Origin: Scolanthus callimorphus
Taxonomy: Eukaryota > Cnidaria > Anthozoa > Actiniaria > Edwardsiidae
Direction of reading: 5' to 3'
Assembly (NCBI GenBank): GCA_033964015.1
Contig: CM066923.1
Coordinates: 22,759,086-22,823,085, forward strand
DNA: 64,000 bases
Below, in pieces: positions 33,099-44,522 of this stretch. Positions within the stretch are counted from its first letter, which is position 1. Each line of letters starts with the position of its first letter. Made by a program: the position numbers and the translations under genes. The notes under the pieces are model-generated. The model was not told the DNA's origin and made no database searches. It was given only the letters and a program-made list of their open reading frames with translations.

Positions 33099-33576
33099 AT
33101 TTCCTCCGAAATAAAAAAAAACTTCGTGTGCGGCGACGATTTCTTCTACGAAAACAGCGTCTTGGTGAATAACAAAGCCCCAAATCGTGACCTATACAGT
33201 CGCGAATACGACTAGATTGTTCCAGTTGGCGACTATTGTAGATTTATAGATTTAGTCGGCACAATGGCGACCAGTTATCACATGAACTGCATGCCAACAT
33301 AGCATACCCCAAAAAGAAACCTGGTCGTTAGATCATAATTCAGATCATAGATCTTTCAGGTCCGTTAACTTCTTCTACTTTCTGCACAGTAAGCAAAACG
33401 TTGTTTTTTGTATTTCTGGTCTGCAGTGTTTACTTTGCAGCTGGACTTTCCGGGAGCAGTAAAACGTTGTTAGACACCATAGGAAAAAAGCTACGTAATA
33501 ATGACTTTATTCTGTCCAGATTCAACACTGTTTCCTTCAGGGATCACTATGTTCAGTAACGTTAAAATCCTACATA

Positions 33577-35175
33577 CAGTGGAACCTCGATATAACGATA
33601 TGGCAAGGGGACAGAAAAAGTGCATCGTTATATCGAGTTATATCCCAGTGATCAATTTTAACGCGAGCTCATTGGTCGAGACGTATCACGTGGTACATTT
33701 TCACAGGACAGATATCAGACGATATTGTCCGTCGGAAGTGATATCCGTCCTGCGAGAATGTTTTAAGCAAAAACTGGATATTTTCTGTTTAAAAAATATT
33801 GGAAAACAAGCAACCAAGATTTTTGTCTAAGAATCATGATGAAATACGGAAACTGGTGGCTGAGACGACACCGGAAAACACAAAAAAGTCAACTAAACTG
33901 GCCGTGGACATTTTCAATGGTAAGAAAGTTGTTGGAGAATGGTTTTTGTTTGAATCCATTGTTTGAATCCAAGTTAATTCGGTTTGACATTCGCGAAGGA
34001 AAAAAAAAAACAGAAGCAAAATGACGATAAAAGAATTGTTTTTTTTTATAAACTTACCATTTTTGGTCGTAGCTTGGCAAAGAGAAAAACAACTTGCAAC
34101 CACCTTAACCAAAATTCAACCACTTCGAGTGTAGTCCAGCAAGCCGACTTCCAAGTTCGATAAGCAGCGCTAAATTTTTCCAAATCTGCATTTTACGGCT
34201 GTAATTTATACTTCAGTTGACAGCAGAACAATTAATTAACAGTCCGGCAAGGAATCAGACCTGAAAACCCGAAATTTGGGCTAGATTTCTGTAGAAAAGC
34301 ACCCGGGAAAGCACTAGTACTTCGTTGTAAATTTGTTTTGTGAATTCGCTCGGATTTCTTCTAGCCCCACGCTGAGGCTTGATTAACAGTGTTTGTGTCA
34401 ACCAATCACATCTCGAATAAAAATACGTTAGCCAATCACCGCTTACGATTTTTCTTTTCACGTCATACTGCAGTTTAGTGGTTTTCTCACGTTCACAATG
34501 TGTTTTTTCCTGTCTCGAGTTTTTCAGTGAAGTCGCTGGGATATAAAATAAATAAACCCCTTCTTGGCTTGCTGGAATATCGACGGATAATGTCCGCGGA
34601 TGAAAAATGGTCCTCAAAATTTCACAGTTGCCCTCGAAGCTTCGCTTCTCGGCCAACTGTTTATTTTTCGTACCATTTTTCATCCTTGGACATTATCCGC
34701 CGATATTACAGCCGCCAGAAGGGGTTTATTTAGTAAATCTCGTTATAAAGAAACTCTCGATATTACGATATGTTGGGAAATAGACGAAAAGAATCGTTAA
34801 ATCGAGAAAAGGTTAATAAATCAATTTTATCATCAACCGTTCAAAAAACCCTACAAAAATAAAGAATTTCTCAAGGACAAGGCGGACAAAGCGTAATGTG
34901 CAATGCGGGTTTATGTAGAATTGTTGTCGACAGGAGCCATTTGGAATGACACTGTAAAATACAAATGAGCAAATATGTGGTATTTATTTGGCTTCGCTTG
35001 CGTGTATATCGTTAAATCGAGATAAATTTTACATTTGGGACACGAAGTTTTGATCGTTAAATCGAGAATATCGTTATACGGAATATCGTTAAATCGAGAT
35101 TTCCCCCCATATATTTTACTGTAATTTTGCCGGGACCCAGAGTGTTGATCGCTATACCGAGAATATCGTTTACTG
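33577..35175. repeat. pogo/Tigger-like non-autonomous element
   Basis: It starts with 'CAGTGGAACCTCGATATAAC' and contains many 'ATCGTTAAATCGAGA' units toward the right, ending with 'CGGGACCCAGAGTGTTGATC'. A nested palindrome at about 34545-34733 has arms 'AAACCCCTTCTTGGC'. No intact transposase frame is visible. Tigger assignment is from the terminal sequence style. Confidence 0.5.
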
Positions 35176-35248
35176 GAAGACAAAAAAAACACGAACAGTC
35201 CAGTTTCGAATTCTCTACTTTATCGCTGAATAGTCATCGACGATACAT

Positions 35249-35405
35249 ACAGTGGGAGCCTCAATTCGAGGCCGAAAAAGTTGTAAATGCCGATGATAAA
35301 CTGATGAAGGCAAGCTTGCATTGAGACAATAGACAAACTTGAGAAAACTTCTCGGCCTCGTTGGTATTCAAAACCTTTTCGGCTTCAAATTGAGGCTCCC
35401 ACTGT
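35249..35405. repeat. Short inverted-repeat element (ACAGTGGGAGCCTC ends)
   Basis: The arms of about 30 bp, beginning 'ACAGTGGGAGCCTCAATTCG', are nearly perfect complements. Total length is 157 bp. Confidence 0.85.
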
Positions 35406-35461
35406 ATTTATGAGCCTTTGATGCCTATTCAGCTTTAGAGTAGAGAATAAGAAACAGGACC

Positions 35462-35803
35462 CGGGGGGGGGGGGGGGGGGTATTTTTTGGGTATGAAATT
35501 TGTAGTTAAAGTATTTTTTTTGGGTGGAAAATTCTACCAGGTATTTTTTTACGGTTGAAACTTCTGACAGGCTAAGTGATCACAAGTGATCATCAAAATA
35601 CTAGGATATTTCTGGGCAACACAAGCAGCTCAGCATCATGTGTATGCTGGTATTAAACAGCCTTTTTAGGCTAAAAAAGTTGGGTATTTTTTTGGGTATA
35701 AAATTTTGGGAGCAGGTATTTTTTTGGGTATAAAATTTATAGCTCAGGTATTTTTTTGGGTATGAAATTTGGAGCTCCGTCGGACCCCCCCCCCCCCCCC
35801 TCC
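35462..35803. repeat. 'GGTATTTTTTTGGGTAT' element between poly(G) and poly(C)
   Basis: A run of G (about 35462-35480) opens and a run of C (about 35786-35803) closes a region with several 'GGTATTTTTTTGGGTATAAA' units. It resembles the reverse of the 24400-24816 element. Confidence 0.55.
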
Positions 35804-36085
35804 CCCGTCATTTTATCTCCAAGTACCCCCCTGGGAACTGGACTATTGTCAACACTGTTGTACGTAGAAATAAATTGCATTTAGAAAACGGTTTAACAAT
35901 TTGAAAAGGTTTTCGCTATCGCTCGGTCCGTACCAAAGACCTCGGTTTGATATTTCCCGTACAGACCTCACGCTTGGTTACAAATACAAGTAAATCTTCT
36001 TGCTTCTTCCCAGTCATCTTATTGGGAAGGGGCACAACATTTCTTTACAATCCGCTAGAGGGAGGGTCAAAAACGGGAAGAGTTC

Positions 36086-36225
36086 GGAATTCACATGGAT
36101 AGCCATGGGATATCCGAACACTTCCCATTCTTCTACCATGGGAAAGTCAGCTTTTCCCATGGATAGCCATGGGATACCCGAACACTTCCCATTCTTCTAC
36201 CTTGGGAAAGTCAGCTTTTCCCACG
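36086..36225. repeat. About 63-bp tandem duplication
   Basis: Two adjacent units share 'GATAGCCATGGGATA', 'CCGAACACTTCCCATTCTTC' and 'GGGAAAGTCAGCTTTTCCCA'. They end just before the VWA-b donor at 36242. Confidence 0.8.
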
Positions 36226-36242
36226 GGTGTGATGTTACGTAC

Positions 36243-36806
36243 CGAGACAGACGCTTTCCTTGATTTTGTTCACGATTTTATCCATGCTCTCAAAGGAGGC
36301 TGTATAGACATGGCTGTCGGTAGGCTTCGACGCCATGCTGTCCAACTGCTTCAGGTTAATCTCCTTTCCAATGCCAATGCAATATATACTGTCGCCGTCA
36401 TCGCGCAAAACCTTAGCCTGATCTGCTCCCCCATCAAAAGATTCACCATCTGTCATAACGATAATGACATGCGATACGCCCGGTCTTCCTGTGCTTGTAA
36501 GGACTTCTTTGACCATCGTCAGGCCTGCACCTGTGTAGGTCATTCCGCCTTTGTAGGGGACATTGTCTATACCTTTATTGAGACTAGCTAGATCCTGGTA
36601 AACATCCATTCCGAACATTACCTTAGAAAAGGTGTCGAATCGAACGAATGCCACGTGTGTTCCAGTAGGGGATATGTCAAAGCCACTGACTATTGTTTTA
36701 ATGAAGTAAAGCATGCGTTGCCAGTTACCAGCACCAGCTAATTTGATAGATGTAGAGTCATCTACCAAGAAGACGAGGTCGACTGTTGCGTGGCAAGGAG
36801 GAGGGG
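36243..36806 (-). CDS. Gene 1 exon: von Willebrand factor A domain b (intact MIDAS)
   Basis: This single exon of 564 nt (188 codons) is phase 1-1, with acceptor TTTGCAG and donor GTACGTAAC. It starts 'PPPCHATVDLVFLVDDSTSI' and ends 'KIKESVCLG'. All metal-site elements are visible: D-D-S-T-S, the Thr in 'GGMTYTGAGL', and the Asp in 'VIIVMTDGES'. The later 'DSIYCIGIGKEI' is the usual fifth strand. The closest familiar relatives are VWA domains of collagen VI/XII and matrilin-like proteins. A ligand-binding matrix role is inferred from the family, and no ligand is indicated. Confidence 0.93.
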
Positions 36807-36847
36807 CTGCAAAGTACAGAAAATGGCAGTTAAGATCCGTTCAAGGT

Positions 36848-36892
36848 TTTCCACCCTGGAATTCATGTTTGTCCACCCTGGGATTCATGCCT
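36848..36892. repeat. Stray units of the 22-bp minisatellite
   Basis: Two units of 'CCACCCTGGAATTCATGTTT' type lie about 1.4 kb from the main array at 38306-38776. The rest of 36893-38300 shows nothing assignable. Confidence 0.75.
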
Positions 36893-38305
36893 GTCCCATG
36901 AGGAAAAATGCCTATTGTTCTAGCGTCAAAATCCCTCAGGCGCGAAAACCAAAACATTGCGCTCACGGCTGAGTGCGCCCACCGCTGATTAGCTTCAGGC
37001 TTCAGTGATTGGTTAAAAATCTGCTCAACTTGGCTGTCAATCAAACTATCTGAGTTAAATAGTAAACAAAAGCCTGAGATTTTTACAAAATTCTTTAGAA
37101 ATAACAAAAGGCTTCGAAGTAGAGCTACTCGCGAAAGAATTTGATCTCATCTTTGAATACGGCAACGAGTTACACTTTCCTGGCAGAAAATAAATAAAGC
37201 TCAAAAGTAGCCTTTTATATCTCAAACTGTTGAAGGCAAAAGCGCAGTAGATCGGCATTTAGCCCCTATAAATGTTTGAATGATGTTTGAGTTTAAAGTT
37301 ATAATAATTAAAGCACGTAAACTTCGCTACTGACATTTTAGGCAAAAAGTACAATGCGTAGTTTCACGTAGAGACGTAGGCCCGTATGAATTTGGCTCCA
37401 ATTCCGAGTGCCAACCATTTTCGAATTCGGGCTGTGTTCAAAAAGAAACCCCTTTTAAAATGACTTTTGATCTTGTGTTAACCTTATAGAAGCGACTTTA
37501 TTCATAGCATTTCACTGACTGTTTTGTTGCTTACTTCGCGGTTTGGTTGTCACGCGTCGTCTTGTTTGTTGATATTAGCCGTGTTGTGTTCGCACTAGTT
37601 CCCAAGTCAGACTCAAGTACGCGAAAATCCGAAGTCGTAATTAGAGTTTCTTTGTTTCCCGCACTGAAAGTAGACCTAAAGTATACTCAGTCCCAACTTA
37701 CGGGCGCTAGTGCGAACACAGTTCTTCTAAGGACTCGTCTTGTGAATTCAAGGAGGCGGAGTTATGAATTCATTCTTTCCTTCGCGGGAGAACCAAATCC
37801 TAATTAATATTCTAAGTTTTCAGTGAGTGATAAGGTGCGAAACTTCTTCGTAAATTTTATCCCTCGAAAACTCCATCATTTTACATGAAAAATGGAGGAG
37901 TTATAGATTCGATATGCGAAAACAATATCCAAGGGGCCGTTTGTTTCTAAGTGAAATGATTCGCCCGAAATAAAGCACTGAATTGCTAGTCACTACAAAG
38001 TTCATATGTTTTGAGGCCAAAAGTAAGCTAACTTCAACTTAGATTTTATCCCTTAAAAGCTCGCACAATTTTGCCAGCAAAAAGCGAAGATTAATCTTTG
38101 GTATTTCATCTACTATTTCCAGGGGGCCGTTGTTTTCCAAGTGCTACATAACAGTTACAATCGAATGATTAATTTCGGGCTTAGAGGGGTTTTGAACAAA
38201 TTCCTTTGTATTTTACACCAGTCGGCAAGGCCGCTCATTCAAATCAAGCGCGCCAGACCGTGTCACGTGACATGAAAATGTCGCTCGATTGCTCACTATG
38301 CTATG

Positions 38306-38776
38306 CTGGAATTCATGTTTTTCTAACCTGGAATTAATGTTTGACCACCCTGGATTTCATGTTTGTCCACCCTGGAATTCATATTTGCCTACCCACGAAT
38401 TCATATTTGTTCACCCTGGAATTCATGTTTGTCCACCCTCGAATTCATGTTTGTCCACCCTGGAATTCATGTTTGTCCACCCTGGAATTCACGTTTGTCC
38501 ACCCTGGATTTCATGTTTGTTCACCATGGAATTCACGTTTGTCCACCCTGGATTTCATGTTTGTCCACCATGGAATTCATGTTTGTCCACCCTGGAATTC
38601 ATGTTTGCCCACCCTGGAATTCATGTTTGTCCACCCTGGAATTCATGTTTGCCCACCCTGGAATTCATGCTGGTCCACCCTGGAATTCATGTTTGTCCAC
38701 CCTGGAATTCATGTTGGTCCAGCCCTGGAATTCATGTTGGTCCACCCTGGAATTCATGTTTTATTCACCCACGAAT
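38306..38776. repeat. 22-bp minisatellite (about 21 units)
   Basis: The unit is 'TTCATGTTTGTCCACCCTGG' plus 'AA'. Because 22 is not a multiple of three and the unit has no stops, all three plus frames stay open; these are artefacts, not genes. Confidence 0.95.
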
Positions 38777-38803
38777 TCCAGATATTTAAAATAGTCGCTT
38801 CTG

Positions 38804-39208
38804 CTATAGAGAGCGACAGAACCCAAAAATTGCAAGATTTCTAAACTAAGGTCAGGTAAAGTCAGAGAGGCTCGATTCTTTGTATAAAGAATCCTTATAC
38901 AATAAAAAACAAAATGGAAATATGTCTTTTTTTCTAATTGATCCGTCTTTAAGATATCTGCTAAACTTTGGTTACTGCATCGTTTTTTGGCAAAACTTGT
39001 ACAATTCTAACAAAAAATGTCAAAAAGTGCTGCAGCAACCAAAGTGTAACTCCTCATATCTTAAAGACGGATCAATTAGAAAAAAAATACTCATTTCTAT
39101 TTTGTTTCTTATTGTATAAGGATTCTCTATGCAAAGAATCAAGCCTATCTGATTTTACCTGACCTTAGGGTAGAAATCTTGCCATTTTTGGGTTCTGTCA
39201 TAGAGAGC
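38804..39208. repeat. 400-bp fold-back
   Basis: The arms include 'GACAGAACCCAAAAATTGCA', 'CTAAGGTCAGGTAAA' and 'AATTGATCCGTCTTTAAGAT', each with its complement in the right half. It follows the 22-bp array directly. Confidence 0.8.
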
Positions 39209-39400
39209 CACCCTAAACTATATATCTGACTGATGTTATGGCACCCTTTTCACGTTTAACTGCGCGCTTTCTTCTTGCTATATAATATCACTCTACAATC
39301 CAGGTAAATCTATAAAGATCCTGTTGCATCGAAGCAGAGTTGCAAACATACCGCAGCCCTGTGTCACGTTATTAGTTTAAAATTAAGCAAATAAACTTAC

Positions 39401-39436
39401 TGGGAGGGACTGTTGTTGGTGGTGTCGTAGGGGCAA
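39401..39436 (-). CDS. Gene 1 linker microexon (APTTPPTTVPP)
   Basis: This is a 36-nt phase 1-1 exon, with acceptor TTTTACAG and donor GTAAGTTT. It encodes about V-A-P-T-T-P-P-T-T-V-P-P, a Pro/Thr spacer likely to be O-glycosylated if secreted. It joins Ig5 to VWA-b. Confidence 0.7.
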
Positions 39437-39486
39437 CTGTAAAACAAAATACAGTAATATTAAGAGACCGATCCCTATTTGACGAT

Positions 39487-39656
39487 AGAGCAGATTTCGT
39501 ATGACTGTGAAAAGTACCGTGACACGGCGCGGTGGCGGTACCGAGCCTGGCCTGCTGTAGATACCGAACGAAATCGCGTAGTCGCGGTACAGTCACGGTC
39601 GCGGCGCGGTACAACTCTTTCGCGGCACTTTTCACAGTCATACGAAATCTGCTCTA
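39487..39656. repeat. Inverted-repeat element family F9, GC-rich core, copy 1
   Basis: 'AGCAGATTTCGTATGACTGT' and its exact complement flank a core of 'GCGGTACCG'-type repeats. The same element lies at 57125-57282. Confidence 0.85.
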
Positions 39657-39699
39657 GCTCCGCCCACTCATAGCAAACAATAGGAAGTTTTCCCTACGG

Positions 39700-39960
39700 A
39701 ATTCAAAATGTCCGAGCAACAAACTTGAATATCGAAGATTTTTCAATAATTTTTTCAGCTTTTCAAGATAAAAATATAAAATCCAAATTGCATGCAACAA
39801 CTTCTAACACCTCTCTGCAATCGGTGTCTTTTCCGCGCTCTATGCCAAAGATAAAATTTGGCTTGTCCGACGTAGCAACAGTAACTAGGGGTATAACAAT
39901 GAATGCGGGAACGGCGAATTATAGGATGCCCTTGATGAGTAACTTGGTGCTGATGCACCG
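39700..39960. repeat. Dispersed element family F8, copy 2
   Basis: This is the counterpart of 17520-17800. It is directly preceded by the F9 element and followed by the F1 element, so three families lie side by side in this intron. Confidence 0.55.
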
Positions 39961-40011
39961 AAAAACGTGTCAAAAAAGACAATGAAGGACGATAATTAAT
40001 GAGTCCACTGT

Positions 40012-40241
40012 TAAAGAGCCTGTGTCAGCCGCCATTTTGACAACATAGCAACATACCAAGTCGGAGAAAGCATCCATTTCATCGGCTGACTTAGAAACAG
40101 CGAGCAACATTCTCGATTGTATTTGGTAAATCAAATCTGAAACTTTGTTTTTAGGTGTTTAGTAAGAGATTTCTACACGTAATTCGTCTTCTAATATCGA
40201 ACGAAAACAATAACAAAGGAGTGGCTGATACAGGCTCTCTA
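40012..40241. repeat. Inverted-repeat element family F1, copy 2
   Basis: It has the same 'AAAGAGCCTGTGTCAGCC' end and internal 'ACATACCAAGTCGGAGAAAG' as 473-708. Confidence 0.8.
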
Positions 40242-40572
40242 AGGTTACGGGGGAACTTCATCGTTTATGTGGCATAATTTCTCGAAAAATGGTCGTTTCT
40301 TGACCTGTGATACTTCATTTAAAAGCTTGTATCGTTTGCTAAACTATGGTATATAAATTGTTTATTTAACAAAACCCCTTCGGGTGCATCAATTCAACTT
40401 TTGAGAATTGAACAATCGCAATCAAAGTTTTTTTTCACACCATTTTAGCGTTGGCTAAAGAAACGTCCTTTTCGTCCTTTTCAAATTATGATTGTCTAAG
40501 GATTTTCTTTTACATTTTTAAACAATGTGCTGCGTATATCATACCGCCCAAATACCTCACGAAATCAATTAC

Positions 40573-40943
40573 CTTGAACGACGAGTTGTGTCGTTTCCGT
40601 GATCACTCGCCCGCTTTTCAAAACAAGAGAACATCCGTAAGTCCCTGTGTCCTGCAGAGTCAAGCTTGAGATCGAGAGAGTTGCAGGGGACTTGACGGTA
40701 ACTCGGTTTTTCAGCCAATCGGGGCACATCTTGGCCACGTGCGCTCTCCAGTAATCGTGGCTGTCTTCATAAAGCAGGTGCGTCGGGGTGCCGCCGACGG
40801 AGTATACATCCAAACTGGTGAGTTATCGGCAAATACTTCTTCTCTTTTCCCAGTGAACGTGTAATTCCATTCCATATCAACTGAATCTCCGACGTATTTG
40901 TAGATAAAATCCGACGGAACCGAGGTGAAGTAAGCATTAGGAG
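40573..40943 (-). CDS. Gene 1 exon: Ig-like domain 5, with apparent 1-nt deletion
   Basis: This exon of 371 nt has acceptor ATTCACAG and donor GTAATTGA, both phase 1. A symmetric exon should be a multiple of three, so one base is missing. The first frame gives 'APNAYFTSVPSDF', 'VDMEWNYTF' and 'ADNSPVWMY'; the rest reads in another frame as 'GGTPTHLLYEDSHDYW', 'PATLSISSLTLQDTGTYG' and 'CSLVLKSG'. Together they cover a full Ig-like domain matching Ig4, so the break lies near 40803-40812. It is either an assembly or sequencing error or a disabling allele. Trp again sits at the B-strand Cys site. Confidence 0.75.
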
Positions 40944-41528
40944 CTGTGAATATTAAAATGTTTTACTATAAATGTAAAAAAATGTAAATGTATGCACTTG
41001 TATACCGCACTTCATTATTTGCCCTGATTTTTATGAAGGCTTTTAATAAACAAAGCCGATTTGGCAAAACATTTATTGTTATACTCAAGTTATTCTGAAT
41101 CGCATATGAATATTCAAATGCAGATGTGGACATGTCTTATCCGTATAATTCGGACTGCGATTTATACAATCATGAGATATATCACTCTGTGGTGAGTACT
41201 GTGATTTTTCATTGTGCCACAACGCGCGCGTTTCTTGAATTCTGCCTGGCTGTCAGCCATGGGTACATGAAGTATATACCACGGAACGCGCCAACACCAG
41301 CGCGCGCGCAAAAAAAGACCAATGAAAACATCGTTTAGCTGTGTGCATGCGCGCGCTGTTTTTGCCATTCTATGTTTTCCATTTTTGTTGTCGTATAAAA
41401 CAAATGTCCTCTGATTTCCCGTGGTATGTCCTCTTATATACACCACGGGATGACTACGGCTACGCCTCGTGAGTCCACAACATGTTTTTGAATACTTTAT
41501 TACCCCATTCTGTGGTATATAAGAGGAA

Positions 41529-41846
41529 TTAGAAAATAACACCTATGTTGTATTGTGAATGTGCGCATTCTGATTGGTTAAAAAGCGTGTTTGTAAGAGA
41601 CCTGAGAAACACGATTGTCACGCAACGCTGTCGCGCGTGTGTAAGTTATTTTCTAAAAGCAATAAAAATACTTTCTGCGTGCTCTCTGGTTTCTTACAAA
41701 CACTCGGGGAATGTTGGTCGAACTGATAAAACTTGAAAGACACTCGCCTTCGGCTCGTGTCTTTCAAGTTTTGATCAGTTCTCCCAACATCCCCCTCGTG
41801 TTTGTAAGAAAGCAGAGAGCACGCGGAAAGTACTTTTATTGCTTAA
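41529..41846. repeat. Fold-back element family F10, copy 1
   Basis: About 318 bp, nearly identical to 49698-50018. It contains 'CTTGAAAGACACTCGCCTTC' with its complement close by. The two copies differ by only a few bases, so they are recent. Confidence 0.85.
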
Positions 41847-42269
41847 TAAACAAAGGAGGACATTTGAAAATGATTTGTTAAACGTCCCCCTGCAAGTTCT
41901 GGTTAAGTGTATAATGGTTTGAGGGACGGGACCTCGGTTCGTCGGAAAGAAGCGAAACACAGGAGAAATGACAAATCAATCCTTTAAATTATCATTATTC
42001 CAAATGCCATGTCGGCTGAGAAAGCAGAGTCTGAAAATTGAAAATTTATACAGTCATACCAACGTCTGTAAATTTTCAAATTTTCAACATTCGTTTTCTC
42101 GGAAGATATTGGATATAATGCAGCGAAATTGTGTAGTTTTACTAAAGTGATGATGTGTGTTCTAGTGCTGGTGTTCATTTTTAACAAAAATCGATTTGAA
42201 TTTTCGGCGGCCATTTTGGAAAAGCGTCTATTATGGTGATTTTGAGAAGGAGAACGTACAATATCTTAC
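41847..42269. other. Intron, nothing recognised
   Basis: Apart from a possible short inverted 'CTGAAAATTGAAAATTTATA' stretch near 42030, I see nothing to name. Confidence 0.35.
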
Positions 42270-42293
42270 CTGGAGGTTTGGTCGGAGGTGGCT
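42270..42293 (-). CDS. Gene 1 linker microexon (EPPPTKPP)
   Basis: This is a 24-nt phase 1-1 exon, with acceptor TTTTGCAG and donor GTAAGATAT. It encodes about E-P-P-P-T-K-P-P, a strongly Pro-rich spacer between Ig4 and Ig5. Confidence 0.65.
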
Positions 42294-43667
42294 CTGCAAA
42301 AAAGAATAAAGTTATTAAGGATATAAAGGGTTTCTTTTAATAGCATACTTAAATAAGAAGGGTTGACAAATCAGAATCTCAACGTTTGCGTAACAGCAAC
42401 ATCATGTTCTTCCCGGGAATATTTTTAAGAAATGGTAGCCGTTCTGTGGACTGCCATGAAACTGTATTTGAGTGTCGTTCGCTTATTCACCGAACATTAT
42501 GCATATTATAGCGAAATAGGAAACTGATAAATCAGCATCCTCCTCACGATCCTGAAAGTCATGCGATTCCTAGGCAGTTTTTGCAAGTCAGCGTTCAGTC
42601 GTTTTTTCTCATGCAACGAGTGTAGAGAGAAAAGACGGTGGAAAATCTAAGCCAGAGTTTATACATAGGCTACGGCGTCTTCGGCTACGTAGAATCCTTA
42701 ATTACACTTCAACATGGTCTAAGAAGGAGAAAGTAAATAAAATATGCCCTTCTGATGTAAGATTTTTAATAATAATCCAGTCCCGTCCCGCGCTGGATAA
42801 CATACGAAGGTAACTACTTGTAGATTACCGAATAATTGGTTATTCTAAACGGTTCACATTTTGAATTTCGCGGTTGTGATATTGCGATTCTTATGAATAC
42901 TAATTAGTCTTGCTCTCGCGCGAAAAAACTTTTATCTCAGCCAAACCAGTTGTAATGAAAAAATATCCTGCAGCATCTAAAAAGGTAACAGTTTGGAAAG
43001 CAAATAGGTAATATTTATTTCTTCAAAAAATCGTGTTTTGAATAAAAATTTTGAATTTCGCGCCAAAGAGATGTTACTGTGATTTTCATAATTCTACGAA
43101 CTCCCACTTGACATTTCAAACTGCGTTTTGGCTTCTGTCAATCAAACCTTTTACTCAAGTCCACTTATGTTTTCTGAGTTTGGTTTGCATTTTACAGTGA
43201 AAATTGTGTTTTGAAGCCTAGCTAACCCCTATCAGTTTACAGGATCTATCATCTGCCTTCGTGAAATCACCCAGAGTTGTCCACTCGTTTGATTGACGGA
43301 AGCCAAACCGCGGTTTGTTGGTCGGTGTAGAGTTCGCAGAATTATGAAAATCGCAGTAACTGTACGACAGCAAAAATGGAATATACGGAAGCGGACACGA
43401 GAAAATAAAACTAATATTCAAGCCACCGTGTAATTTCCTTTTTATTATATAGACAAACCAGAAAAAAAATATTATAAATTGATTTCCAATCAGTTTTGTT
43501 TTGACCGATTCAGGTCCCGGGTGTAGCTTGGTATGAGATCTACGAGTGGCGTATTTCCAAGGAAAACACTCGTGTCTATATAATAAAACATGATATGTGA
43601 ATGCGTGTTTTACCTTCCACAATCAGTTCCACTGTACTTATTTCAATTTTTGTCGTTTCACTATTGA
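42294..43667. other. Intron, no named repeat
   Basis: I saw no exon with splice sites. The stretch near 43080-43340 contains a loose inverted repeat around 'CTGTCAATCAAACC'. Confidence 0.35.
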
Positions 43668-43885
43668 AGTAGGCGGAGACGGCGAAGGTGACGGAGACGC
43701 AAGGACGCTTGCGTTCGTGTGAATATCAAATAACGAAGACGAGAAGGAGACGTAAGCGTGAAGGTAGCAGAACGGGTTTCCTTTTTCTTACATCTCCGCT
43801 TACACTTACGTCGCTACTGTCACGACGATTTTCACACAAACGTAAGCTCTTACGTCTCCTCCGTATCCGCTTATTTCGCTAGTGA
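43668..43885. repeat. Inverted-repeat element with GGAGACG motifs
   Basis: The left part 'GGCGGAGACGGCGAAGGTGA' and the right part rich in 'TACGTCTCC' are imperfect complements, about 218 bp overall. Confidence 0.5.
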
Positions 43886-43897
43886 AAAGCCGGCTTT

Positions 43898-44117
43898 AGA
43901 AAGCCCGTGTCAGTCACTCCTTTGTAAGTGGTTTCTTTCGATATTAGAAGACGAATTACGAATTATCAACATCTAAAAACAAAGTTTCAGATTTGATGTA
44001 CCTAATTCAATCGAGAAAAGTGCTCTATAATCCTCTAAATCAGCAGATGGAAATGGATGCTTTCTCCGATTTAGTATGTTGCTATGCTGTCAAAATGGCG
44101 GCTGACAGGCTCTTTAA
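43898..44117. repeat. Inverted-repeat element family F1, copy 3 (reversed)
   Basis: This is the reverse orientation of 473-708, ending 'GGCTGACAGGCTCTTTAAA', close to the Ig4 donor. Confidence 0.75.
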
Positions 44118-44150
44118 ATACAACGTGATATGTGTTAAATGCGTGTTTAC

Positions 44151-44522
44151 CTTCTACAATCAGTTCCACTTTGCTTGTTACAATTTTCTGGTTCGAAAGT
44201 ACAAGGTCACACTCGTATACCCCAGCGTCTTGTTTCCTGACGTTGAACAATGCGAGCGACGCATTAAAGCTCTTTCCTTTTTTAATACGCCACCTCAGCC
44301 AATCTGGAGACTCGGGGGACTTTTTCCACGCCCAGTTAGAGTTTTTGTCCTCATAAGCGAGTGTATAGCGCCTCCCTTGCCCTTGATTTAAGTACCATAT
44401 AGGCCCGTAACGGAAGAAAGCGCTCTCCTTTTCTTGAGAGACGTAGTACGCCCAGTCGAAGGTAACATTGCCGCCGCTTGAGACTCTAATCGTCTTACCA
44501 GGCGATATGGTGAAATAGGCCT
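44151..44522 (-). CDS. Gene 1 exon: Ig-like domain 4
   Basis: This single exon of 372 nt (124 codons) is phase 1-1, with acceptor GTCCCCAG and donor GTAAACACGC. Key motifs in order are 'AYFTISPGKTIRVSSGGN', 'VTFDWAYYV', 'RYGPIWYLNQ', 'LAYEDKNSNWAW', 'SFNASLALFNV', 'KQDAGVYECDLVL' and 'SKVELIVE'. It is a typical V-like length with Trp at the B-strand Cys position and an intact YxC. A MITE copy (43898-44117) ends only about 34 bp beyond its donor. Confidence 0.85.

Noticed and set aside
38289..38844. Three overlapping plus-strand frames of 140-167 codons
   Set aside because: A 22-bp stop-free tandem repeat opens all three frames at once. No splice or start context supports them.
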